Shown here piece after piece: positions 57,056 to 64,000 of a DNA stretch of 64,000 nt; positions within the stretch are counted from its first letter, which is position 1, and every line of letters begins with the position of its first letter. The DNA comes from Fibrobacter sp. UWR2 (GTDB taxonomy: Bacteria; Fibrobacterota; Fibrobacteria; Fibrobacterales; Fibrobacteraceae): the NCBI RefSeq assembly GCF_002210285.1, contig NZ_MWQE01000001.1:310001-374000 (forward strand), written 5' to 3'. The notes below the pieces were generated by a model that ran no database searches, was not told the DNA's origin, and was given only the letters and a program-made list of their open reading frames with translations. A program made the translations under genes and the position numbers.

Positions 57056-58990
57056 TTACTTTACGAGCACGGGCTGCGTGGCTGTGATTCCTGTGCCCTT
57101 CACGCGCACGATGTAGCGGCCCTTGGGCATGTTCTCGAGGCTGAAGCTGTAGTTGCCGGCGGCGAGATTACCCCTGTAGAGGGTTGCGACGCGTTTGCCG
57201 TTCATGCCGAACACGTCGACCGCTACGATGCCGGACTTTGCCGCAGCGAACGAGATGACGTTTCCGGAGACGCTGAGCTTGGATGCCGTGGTTGCAACCT
57301 TCGGCTCGATGGCGCTAGACCCGGGGGGCAGAACGTTCACTTCGACGAGCGAGCCCTGTTCCACCTTGATCTTCTGTGCGGTGTTGAAGTCGTTGATGAG
57401 CGTTGTGCCGTCAACCATAATGTCGTCGTAGTAGACGGTTCCGTTGAAGCCTGCGGCAAATACTTCGAGGTATACCTTCGAGATGTTGCCCATGAAGTTC
57501 GTGTAATCATCGCCTTCTAGCACAACCTGGTCCTTGGCTGTGGTGGAGAGGTCGATTTCACAAGTAGTGGAGTCGCCCGCGTTGATCCAGCAACCGTCGG
57601 GCTGTGCCCATGCCCAGTCCGGAGCACCGGTGAGGAAGGCTACCGTGAACCAGATGCCAGACATGGAATTGGTGTTGTAGACCTTCATTGTGAGCTTCTT
57701 GGCGGTGGAGAGGTCGGGGATGTTCTTGTCGAGAACGACAACATTGCCCTTGGCGGTGTCTTCGCCGCTGGCAGAGAACTTCACCTGGAGCCATCCGTTC
57801 GTGGCGAGGTCGCCTGGGAACACTTCTTCGATCTTGCGTGCGGTATCGAGCTTGCCGAGTTCATAGCCGACTTCGCAGGCGGCGACCGGAGTCGTAGAAA
57901 TGGTGTACTTGTCCCAACCCGGCATGCTTTCGAGGCTGATAGTGCAGGGGCTTTCCATATTTGCCTTCCACACGGATTCCACGGTCTGGTCCAGGAACTT
58001 GCCGCTCCAGCTCTGGTACCAGGGCATCCACCAGGACCAGGTGGTCTTTGCAGCAGTCATGGCGGAAATATCGGGAATGGAACCGTTTTCGGAAACGGCG
58101 AACATCTTGTCGCTACCGAAGTTGGTGGTCAGTTCGGCGTAGGCCTTGGTGTACTTGGATGTGTAATCCCATGCTTCATAAATGTCGAGGCTTATCACGT
58201 CGTACTTGGTGGCACCCGGATTCCAGTCGGTATCCTTGGTGTATTCGGGGTTCCATACCCACACGAGGTTCTTTACGCCCTTCACGCTCACCATCTCGTC
58301 GTAAATGAGGTTGTAGAGCGCCTGGAATGCGGCGCCGCCCTTGGTGCCCCACCAGAACCATGCTCCGCTCGCTTCGTGTAGCGGGCGGAATATGGCGGCG
58401 ACACCCGCTTCTTGCAGGCCGAGGAACATGTCGGCGATTTCGTCGATGTCGCTCAGTATCTGCTTGTAGGTTTCGCTTTCCTTGTTCCAGGTGCAGTTGG
58501 CCGTGCATGCAGGGTCCGCGAAACCCTGGGTGAAGTCGAAGTCGGTAAATTCGCTGGCATTGCCCGACTTGGTGTAGAACGCATCAATCTGGTCGCTCGG
58601 GTCTTTCCAGTGCCAGGTGAATGCGGGGATACCGCCTTGGCTCCACAGGTCCTTTGCTGCATCAAGGGCCTTCTGCGTGTAGCTCTTGTACCAGGAATCG
58701 CTGGCCTTCACGCCGGTAGCGAACAGGAAGTCGAACCCCACGAGGGCAGGGTACTTTCCGGTGCGGATGTTGAAGGTATCCACATCCACGAGTCCCTTGA
58801 CGGTTGCGTCATTCACGTCGCCCGTCATGACACCCGAAACGGTACGAACGCCGTAGTTGGTGGCGAGGAAGTTATAGAGTTTCTGGGCCCCTTCGGTAGC
58901 ACCTTCGGTGACAGGGGTGTAACTGATGGCGGCACTTGCCGAAATGGCGGTGGCAAGGCCAAGGGAAACGAGAATCTTTTGGATGTCCAT
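57056..58990 (-). CDS. Secreted GH26 beta-mannanase with C-terminal CBM11-like module (GH26-C)
   Basis: This 644-residue enzyme starts at the ATG at 58990, preceded by AAGGA; a GTG two codons earlier is less well placed. After a signal peptide (about 1-20) the GH26 barrel comes first, without an N-terminal CBM: F-R-P-L-H-E-A-S-G-A-W-F-W-W-G (acid/base E206) and A-V-S-E-N-G-S-I-P (nucleophile E301). A beta-sandwich with D-K-N-I-P-D-L and W-F-T-V-A-F follows (about 385-545), similar in position to the GH5 module. The tail shares the motif Y-I-V-R-V-K-G-T-G and its context with GH5. It is the first gene of the mannanase cluster. Confidence 0.92.
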   Translation of the reverse strand: MDIQKILVSLGLATAISASAAISYTPVTEGATEGAQKLYNFLATNYGVRTVSGVMTGDVNDATVKGLVDVDTFNIRTGKYPALVGFDFLFATGVKASDSWYKSYTQKALDAAKDLWSQGGIPAFTWHWKDPSDQIDAFYTKSGNASEFTDFDFTQGFADPACTANCTWNKESETYKQILSDIDEIADMFLGLQEAGVAAIFRPLHEASGAWFWWGTKGGAAFQALYNLIYDEMVSVKGVKNLVWVWNPEYTKDTDWNPGATKYDVISLDIYEAWDYTSKYTKAYAELTTNFGSDKMFAVSENGSIPDISAMTAAKTTWSWWMPWYQSWSGKFLDQTVESVWKANMESPCTISLESMPGWDKYTISTTPVAACEVGYELGKLDTARKIEEVFPGDLATNGWLQVKFSASGEDTAKGNVVVLDKNIPDLSTAKKLTMKVYNTNSMSGIWFTVAFLTGAPDWAWAQPDGCWINAGDSTTCEIDLSTTAKDQVVLEGDDYTNFMGNISKVYLEVFAAGFNGTVYYDDIMVDGTTLINDFNTAQKIKVEQGSLVEVNVLPPGSSAIEPKVATTASKLSVSGNVISFAAAKSGIVAVDVFGMNGKRVATLYRGNLAAGNYSFSLENMPKGRYIVRVKGTGITATQPVLVK

Positions 58991-59095
58991 ACACACGTCC
59001 TTTTTTGTTTTTCATGAAAATAGGTTTATGGGGTGCGAAATGCACTATTTATTTGAATAGGGCCGAAGAAGATGTTGGGCAAATCTCAACATCAA

Positions 59096-59126
59096 AAATG
59101 CCGTTTTTGGCGTAAAAACGGCATTT
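59096..59126 (-). terminator. Terminator of the aldose epimerase gene
   Basis: A perfect 13-bp stem (59096-59108 with 59114-59126) with a 5-nt loop lies about 50 nt past the stop. A second hairpin, GATGTTG/CAACATC (59071-59077 with 59087-59093), follows it. The remaining gap to 58990 shows nothing else. Confidence 0.8.
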
Positions 59127-59174
59127 CTAGTGATTTGCAAGTAAATTGTAAGTGGCTTACGGTGCGCCGGGTGG

Positions 59175-60158
59175 CTATTCGAATTTCGCGCCGAAGGTAA
59201 ACGTGCGCTTTTCGCCCGGCGGGATCACGATGAGTCCGCGGTGGTGGTTCAGCGCGTCGGGCTCCGATGTCATGGGCTCGATGGCGATGCTTTCGCGGGT
59301 CGGGGGCGTGTAGATTTGGATGGCTTTGTATTGCCCCAGGTGCGCGTCTTGCCAGAGGGTGAGCTTGCCGTTCTTGCCCTCGAGAGTGACAATCCCGAAC
59401 CCATTCTCGCCGGGGTTGCTGTTGTCCACGAGGCAGAAGCAGTCGTTGATGAATGTTTCCCCAATTTTCTTGCCGCCGGTAAAGCGGTTGTCTGCATGGA
59501 AGTTTCCGGTGGGGAGGTCAGCACTGTCGAGTTCCGCGAGCAGACAGTCGGGGAGCGCCATCGTGAGGTTGTCAATCTTTTCACCGAGCATGTAGTAGGG
59601 GTGCCAGCCTTCGGAATAGGGCATGTCCGTGTTGCCGGTGTTCTCGACGGTCGATGTGACCTCGTACGATTCACCTGTGAATGTTATTTTGTTTGTAGCG
59701 TGGAACGGGAAGGGAAATCCGGCGAAGGCGCCCGGCCAGTCGCAGGTAAAGGTTGCGGAGCACTTCTCGCTGTCGGTCTCGAAGCTCTCGAATTTCCATT
59801 CCTGGTTCTGTAGGAACCCGTGCAGGGCGTGCGGTGCCCAACTGACGTTGTTGATGAGCTGGTAGGTCTTTCCGCGCCAGGTGAACTTCGCGTAGGCGGT
59901 GCGCCCGGGGAAGGGGCAGAGCCTACAGCCCGCGTTCGTGTCGGGTCCCATCTTGAAGATGTCGTCGCCCTCGCGGTAACCGTAGAGAAGGTCGAGTTTG
60001 CCTTCGGCGGATGCGCCGTTGCTTGCTACGGGGATGCGCCAGGCATTGAGGCCGCCGCCGTAGCCCGAAAGGACTTCGAATTCGGCGCCGTCATCGCGCT
60101 GGAGGACAAAACATTGGACAGTGCCCAGGGGGCGAGAAATCAGTTTGAAGTTGCTCAT
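59175..60158 (-). CDS. Aldose 1-epimerase (galactose mutarotase) family protein
   Basis: This 327-residue cytosolic protein interconverts alpha and beta anomers of free or phosphorylated hexoses. Family features are the beta-sandwich fold with A-G-C-R-L-C-P-F-P-G-R near 95, H-A-L-H-G-F-L-Q-N near 125 (first active-site His), S-E-G-W-H-P-Y-Y near 203 (second His) and the C-terminal I-A-I-E-P-M-T-S-E-P-D-A-L with the catalytic Glu. I start at the ATG at 60158 (MSNFKL); upstream the frame is open but antisense to mnmE. It diverges from mnmE over 43 nt. It may serve hexose-6-phosphate or galactose use after mannan breakdown. Confidence 0.88.
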   Translation of the reverse strand: MSNFKLISRPLGTVQCFVLQRDDGAEFEVLSGYGGGLNAWRIPVASNGASAEGKLDLLYGYREGDDIFKMGPDTNAGCRLCPFPGRTAYAKFTWRGKTYQLINNVSWAPHALHGFLQNQEWKFESFETDSEKCSATFTCDWPGAFAGFPFPFHATNKITFTGESYEVTSTVENTGNTDMPYSEGWHPYYMLGEKIDNLTMALPDCLLAELDSADLPTGNFHADNRFTGGKKIGETFINDCFCLVDNSNPGENGFGIVTLEGKNGKLTLWQDAHLGQYKAIQIYTPPTRESIAIEPMTSEPDALNHHRGLIVIPPGEKRTFTFGAKFE

Positions 60159-60201
60159 ATGGGGTAAGATAGCAAAACAACTAATAACTATCTTTTTACA
60201 T

Positions 60202-61548
60202 ATGGATTCCCAGACGATAGTTGCCCCGATGACTCCGGCCGGCGTGAGTGCCGTTGCTGCGCTCCGTGTGAGCGGAACTCGGGTTCGCGACGTGGTGGCT
60301 GCCCTTTTCGGGGAACGTGCCGCAAAAAGTCTGGAGCCGCGTCGGGCATCCCTCGGGACTGCGCGGGATCCGAAAAACGGCAAACTCATTGACAGTCTGT
60401 TGTTCCTGTTCTTCGAAGGCCCGAACTCCTATACGGGCGAGGACGTGCTGGAACTCTACCCGCACGGAAACCCACTTATCGTGCGCGAACTTTTGCAGGC
60501 GATTCGCGGGCTCGACGGCGTGCGTCTTGCCGAACCTGGGGAATTCACGCGTCGCGCCTTCCTGAACGGCAAGATGGACCTGGCTCAGGCGGAATCGGTT
60601 GCCGACGTAATCCACAGCGCGAACCGTGCAGAACTCGAGAATGCACACCGCCTTCTTGGGGGAGCACTTTCGAAAAGGGTCTCGACACTTGCCGAACAGG
60701 TGAAGGACATTTCCGCGCGCCTGGAACTTGATGTGGATTTCGCTGAGGAAGAGGCTGACCCGGACTTCGCGGGCTGGCAGGAAAAGTTTGAAAACGTCCG
60801 TGAATCCATACGGAAAATTCTTGAAAGTTTCCACAACAAGGCATCGCTCGGTAGGCTACCGCTTGCGGTTCTCTACGGTGCCCCGAATGCGGGCAAGTCG
60901 AGCCTGGTGAACGCGCTCCTGGGCGAGGACCGCATCCTCGTGAGTGACATTCCCGGCACGACGCGCGATTTCGTGGAAGTTCGCCTTTTCTTGCCGGGTG
61001 GAGAAATCCGGCTTGTCGATACCGCGGGCATCGCGGACAAGGCGACCGACGCGCTCGATGCGCTCAGCATGCAAAAGAGCAGGGAAGTTCTCGAAGAAGC
61101 CGACATGAAGATTCTCGTGGTGGATGGTGCGCATGATTCTGAATGCGACCCGCGCGCCTTCGAGCCCGATTTTATCGTTTATTCCAAGAGTGATTTGTCG
61201 GATGGCGGCTCTGGGGCCGCCATGACGTTGGCGGAGAACGCTCTCAGAATTTCCTCCAAGACAGGCGAGGGGCTCGACGCCCTCCGCATGGCGATAAACG
61301 GCCGCCTTTTCAAGGAAAACAGCAATTCCGAAGACTTCTGGATAACGAGCGAGCGTGAAAAAACATGCCTCGAGGAAGCCCTTGCCGGAGTCGACCGCGC
61401 TCTCGACCTGCTCAGGAATAATCCTGCTGTGGAACTGCTGGCATTCGAGATGCAGGTGGTGCGTCGCGCACTCCAGAGCATAACGGGCGAAATCTCGTCC
61501 GAAGACATTCTTCAATCTATTTTCGCGGGGTTCTGCATTGGCAAGTAG
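60202..61548 (+). CDS. mnmE: tRNA modification GTPase MnmE
   Basis: MnmE with MnmG adds the (carboxymethyl)aminomethyl group at U34 of certain tRNAs. The 448-residue protein starts M-D-S-Q-T-I-V-A-P-M-T-P. The N-terminal folate-binding domain has N-S-Y-T-G-E-D near 72, the helical domain A-E-P-G-E-F-T-R-R-A-F-L-N-G-K-M-D-L-A-Q-A-E near 110, and the G domain G-A-P-N-A-G-K-S-S-L-V-N (P-loop near 230), D-I-P-G-T-T-R-D and D-T-A-G-I. The C-terminus F-C-I-G-K carries the catalytic Cys motif C-(I/L/V)-G-K. The start at 60202 follows the divergent epimerase gene. Confidence 0.97.
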   Translation: MDSQTIVAPMTPAGVSAVAALRVSGTRVRDVVAALFGERAAKSLEPRRASLGTARDPKNGKLIDSLLFLFFEGPNSYTGEDVLELYPHGNPLIVRELLQAIRGLDGVRLAEPGEFTRRAFLNGKMDLAQAESVADVIHSANRAELENAHRLLGGALSKRVSTLAEQVKDISARLELDVDFAEEEADPDFAGWQEKFENVRESIRKILESFHNKASLGRLPLAVLYGAPNAGKSSLVNALLGEDRILVSDIPGTTRDFVEVRLFLPGGEIRLVDTAGIADKATDALDALSMQKSREVLEEADMKILVVDGAHDSECDPRAFEPDFIVYSKSDLSDGGSGAAMTLAENALRISSKTGEGLDALRMAINGRLFKENSNSEDFWITSEREKTCLEEALAGVDRALDLLRNNPAVELLAFEMQVVRRALQSITGEISSEDILQSIFAGFCIGK

Positions 61549-62401
61549 CACTCTCAGCATTATCGGTGTCCTGCTGGGCGTTTTCGCCTTCGGCACCTAC
61601 ATGGTCCCTCTCAAGAAGTATCCTCACTATTCCTCGTGGGCGTTCCTTGCCGTGATGGCCGTAGGCGCCTTGTTCTGCTCGGCGATTATCGCATGCGTCA
61701 CGGGCCAGTTCAACTTGCATCCGGTCGGTGTCCTTTGCGGGCTCCTCTGGGTTTTCGGCGGTGCGCTTTGCTTCTGGGCGGTGCAGGCCGAGGCCGACCT
61801 CGCGGGCACGGGGCTGCGTTCCATGAGCGTGAGCATCTTGCTCTCGTTCATCACGGGCGTCACTCTTTTTGCCGAACATTCGCTTTTCTATTTCTCGATT
61901 CCCGCCATCGTGTGCATGCTTGTGGGCATCTGGATTCCGGCGGGGCATATAAAGCATATCTGGAAGAACTGGCGCTCGCTCCTTTCGGGTGCCGTATTCG
62001 GTACGTACCTGATTCCTTACAAGTTAAGCGGAATGGGCGACATGGAATTCCTGTTCCCGTTCTCGTTCGGTATCTGTGTGGGGAGTGTCGTCCTCTTCAT
62101 TATCCTTTCGCTGGCGCGCAGCAAGCGTTTTGAAATGCCTGCGGTTCCGACGATTTTCGCCTTTGCTGCCGGCATGCTCTGGATGCTCGGTACCCTCGCC
62201 ATATTCTGGGCCATTGCCGATGACGGCATGTTCGGCTATGCGGTGGGCTATCCGTTGCTGCAACTCAATCTGGTCGTGAACCAGATGTGGGGCGTGTTCG
62301 CCTTCGGGGAATACGCGACGTACAAGGAACGCGTCAAGCTTGCCGCTTCGACGGTCATTATCCTTGCGGGCGCAGCCCTGCTTACACTTTCAAAGATGTA
62401 A
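61538..62401 (+). CDS. Glucose/ribose porter-type (GRP family) sugar permease
   Basis: This 287-residue protein has about ten hydrophobic segments, the layout of DMT-superfamily sugar uptake permeases such as RhaT and GRP porters (TMEM144-like). Near the N-terminus G-V-L-L-G-V-F-A-F-G-T-Y-M-V-P-L-K and near the end V-N-Q-M-W-G-V-F-A-F-G-E-Y fit that group. It starts with TTG at 61538, overlapping the end of mnmE by 11 nt. Substrate is not determined; a sugar released by secreted hydrolases is plausible but unproven. Confidence 0.8.
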   Translation: MASSTLSIIGVLLGVFAFGTYMVPLKKYPHYSSWAFLAVMAVGALFCSAIIACVTGQFNLHPVGVLCGLLWVFGGALCFWAVQAEADLAGTGLRSMSVSILLSFITGVTLFAEHSLFYFSIPAIVCMLVGIWIPAGHIKHIWKNWRSLLSGAVFGTYLIPYKLSGMGDMEFLFPFSFGICVGSVVLFIILSLARSKRFEMPAVPTIFAFAAGMLWMLGTLAIFWAIADDGMFGYAVGYPLLQLNLVVNQMWGVFAFGEYATYKERVKLAASTVIILAGAALLTLSKM

Positions 62402-63293
62402 TTTCCGCTTCGAATTTCTCGGCGGTCTTCGCGTCTTCGTTGTAGAGCGCGTTTATCTTCTTGCAGCTGAGTTCGAGTACCTTGCGGGCGAGTTCGTTAT
62501 CGCCTTTTTCGCGCAGCATGCGTAACGACGCGTCGATGCGCTTTATATCCACTTGCTCGGGGTAGCTTTTCATGAAGGCATAGAGCTGCTTTACCTGCTG
62601 GTCGTATTCGTCGTCGCTTTCGCAGGCGAGCAGGAAGGGGATTACCTTCACGTTCAGCAGGTTGTTGAGGTCGCCCGCGAACGTGTTGAGCGAAGCCCCT
62701 TCGGGGAAGAGTTCCACCGTGTCGTTCATGATGTCGTCGTTGTCGAGGAATCCGCCGTTCTCGAATTGCGAGAGCATGTCGTTCAGAAGCTCCATCTCGT
62801 GCTTTTTTGTCTGTTCGCGGTAGCGCGCCTGGTAGTAGATGGGGAGCGTCGTAAGGCAGAAATGCGCCTGGTTCGCGCCGATGAACTCGCCGACGTAGTA
62901 GATGTCGGCATCTTCCTTGAGAATTTCCTCTTCTTGCGTGAAGTTCCCGATACGTGCAGGAATCGGGATGACTTCCATGTTCGAAAGTTCATGCAGGCGG
63001 TCGCGCATGGTTTCTACGTCGAGGTTCTCCGGGAGTTCCACTCCGTTCTCTTCCATGGTCTCGAGCAGTTCGTTCAGACGCTCGTCCATGACACGGTTCC
63101 TCTTCTGGCGAGAAGGCACGGTCGGGTTGAACTTGCGGAAATCGCCTTCGAGCGTCAGGAGTCCGTTCTTGATCATATCTCCGAACGGGGAGTCGCTTTC
63201 TTCGTTGTCGGGCGTAGGCAAAATTCTTGCGTAGGCAATCATCCTGCCGCAAAGTTTTTCGTCGTTTCCTTTTTTCTGTTCAATTCCGAGCAT
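62382..63293 (-). CDS. Conserved-looking cytoplasmic protein of unknown function
   Basis: This 303-residue acidic protein has no signal peptide or membrane segment. It is mostly helical, with F-T-Q-E-E-E-I-L-K-E-D-A-D near 117-129, an aromatic block Y-Y-V-G-E-F-I-G-A-N-Q-A-H-F near 131-145 and a helical C-terminal region (L-Y-A-F-M-K-S-Y-P-E-Q-V-D-I). I start at the ATG at 63293 (MLGIEQ); the longer open frame upstream is antisense to the neighbouring gene. It converges on the permease gene and overlaps its end by 20 nt. I do not recognise a family. Confidence 0.65.
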   Translation of the reverse strand: MLGIEQKKGNDEKLCGRMIAYARILPTPDNEESDSPFGDMIKNGLLTLEGDFRKFNPTVPSRQKRNRVMDERLNELLETMEENGVELPENLDVETMRDRLHELSNMEVIPIPARIGNFTQEEEILKEDADIYYVGEFIGANQAHFCLTTLPIYYQARYREQTKKHEMELLNDMLSQFENGGFLDNDDIMNDTVELFPEGASLNTFAGDLNNLLNVKVIPFLLACESDDEYDQQVKQLYAFMKSYPEQVDIKRIDASLRMLREKGDNELARKVLELSCKKINALYNEDAKTAEKFEAEITSLKV

Positions 63294-63326
63294 GCGTATA
63301 ATATAGCAATTTCTATCTTTGCACTT

Positions 63327-64000
63327 ATGGAACCCGCGACATGGCAAAAGATTCTCGACCTGTGCAACAGGCTCTCGCATGTGACCTACGAGAACCTCAC
63401 GAAAATCATACGCCTTGAATCTACGGGCAGCGCTACTGCGGCACGCAACCTCGACGATAGCGACCAGAACGATGTCGATACATGGATGGGTGGCGGCACG
63501 TGCTTCAGCATGACGTGGCACCTCTACCAGAGCCTGCGCGACATGGAACTTGAACCTCGGCTTGTGATGGGCCACAAGCGCAAGGAACGAAACATCCACT
63601 GCGCGCTGATATTGCCCGATCAGGATTCCCTCTCGTCCAAAGAGTTCCTCTTCGATCCTGGCTACCTCATCTTCGATCCACTGCCTATCCCGCTTCCGCA
63701 GCCATTCGGTTCCGGCGAAGCACTTTTCCCGCTCGTGCCGAACAGCGTGCGCCTCGTACGGCCCGACATGGATTCCATGGAACTCTGGACCGGCGGCGCC
63801 ATCCGCGGGGATGGTTCGCTTTCTTCACCCATGAAGTTGCGGTTCGAGTACCCGGTGGCAGGAGTAGGCGTAGAGGAATTCAAGCAGCACTGGAGTGAAA
63901 GTTTCTACCGCGAGATGATGACCTACCCGGTGCTGAACCGCCTCGACCGCGAGCGCGGCGTGCAGTACTATTACCAGAAGGGCAACCTTGTGACCCGTGA
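63327..64000 (+). CDS. Arylamine N-acetyltransferase-like protein, 3' end beyond the window
   Basis: An ATG at 63327 opens a frame that runs uninterrupted through the window edge (224 codons seen). It resembles arylamine N-acetyltransferases, which move acetyl from acetyl-CoA to arylamines through a Cys-His-Asp triad: T-Y-E-N-L near 20-24 (compare the family P-F-E-N-L), G-G-G-T-C-F with C59, N-I-H-C-A-L with H91 and F-L-F-D-P-G-Y with D110, all in the right order. Family members are about 250-290 residues, so only part is missing. It diverges from the unknown protein at 63293 over 33 nt. Some homologues act in polyketide or amide formation instead. Confidence 0.75.
   Translation, partial: MEPATWQKILDLCNRLSHVTYENLTKIIRLESTGSATAARNLDDSDQNDVDTWMGGGTCFSMTWHLYQSLRDMELEPRLVMGHKRKERNIHCALILPDQDSLSSKEFLFDPGYLIFDPLPIPLPQPFGSGEALFPLVPNSVRLVRPDMDSMELWTGGAIRGDGSLSSPMKLRFEYPVAGVGVEEFKQHWSESFYREMMTYPVLNRLDRERGVQYYYQKGNLVTR

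Overview
The window reads as a chromosomal segment of a Fibrobacter species (phylum Fibrobacterota). This rests on a dense set of secreted plant-polysaccharide hydrolases with C-terminal Type IX secretion-like tails, a SprA-type outer-membrane translocon gene, Gram-negative envelope genes (waaA, a DUF374 acyltransferase, many lipoproteins), futalosine-pathway menaquinone synthesis (mqnC), and moderate GC with poly-A/T-rich promoters. The species assignment is inference; no rRNA gene is present.

Layout. 1-3.4 kb: an AlkD-like HEAT-repeat protein, an AT-hook-tailed basic protein, tRNA-Cys, a DUF374 acyltransferase, a DnaQ-type exonuclease and rpmB. 3.4-7.9 kb: a tightly packed leftward envelope/isoprenoid operon (ABC exporter, isoprenylcysteine-methyltransferase-like protein, waaA, ispH). 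8.0-10.1 kb: tRNA-Glu followed by a low-GC accessory patch with a BNR-motif membrane protein and a PIN-domain toxin-antitoxin module. 10.2-12.9 kb: a carboxyltransferase subunit without biotin domain, a hairpin-rich intergenic element, and a thioredoxin/TPR protein. 12.9-16.4 kb: a four-gene rightward operon of largely unknown function (Cys-rich protein, two paralogous membrane proteins, AI-2E family permease), then HU. 16.5-23 kb: tRNA-Val and a leftward operon with a 1793-residue multi-domain lipoprotein, a DUF6941 protein and a small lipoprotein. 23-28 kb: prepilin peptidase and a pectin pair (CE8 pectinesterase and PL10 pectate lyase). 28-36.7 kb: glmS, an FKBP lipoprotein, two tandem S41 protease lipoproteins, an LRR protein and an AIPR-like protein. 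36.8-43.7 kb: sprA. 43.7-46.6 kb: batE, batD and a candidate 20-residue small ORF. 46.6-59 kb: mqnC, a membrane protein, hpt, a GH57 enzyme and a mannanase cluster (GH26, GH5, GH26, GH26). 59-64 kb: aldose 1-epimerase, mnmE, a sugar permease, an unknown protein and the 5' part of an arylamine N-acetyltransferase-like gene that runs off the window.

How the genes work together. The pectinase and mannanase genes encode secreted multi-domain enzymes (signal peptide, catalytic domain, carbohydrate-binding module, short beta-sandwich tail). SprA is the expected outer-membrane exit pore for such tails, so translocon and several likely cargoes lie in one neighbourhood. Released sugars could be handled by the intracellular epimerase, the GRP-type permease and the cytosolic GH57 enzyme. 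The least understood parts are the 12.9-16.0 kb membrane operon, the 16.7-23.0 kb lipoprotein operon, the AIPR-like gene with an 11-bp direct repeat pair upstream, the hairpin-rich element at 11.85-12.0 kb and the small ORF at 46.45 kb.
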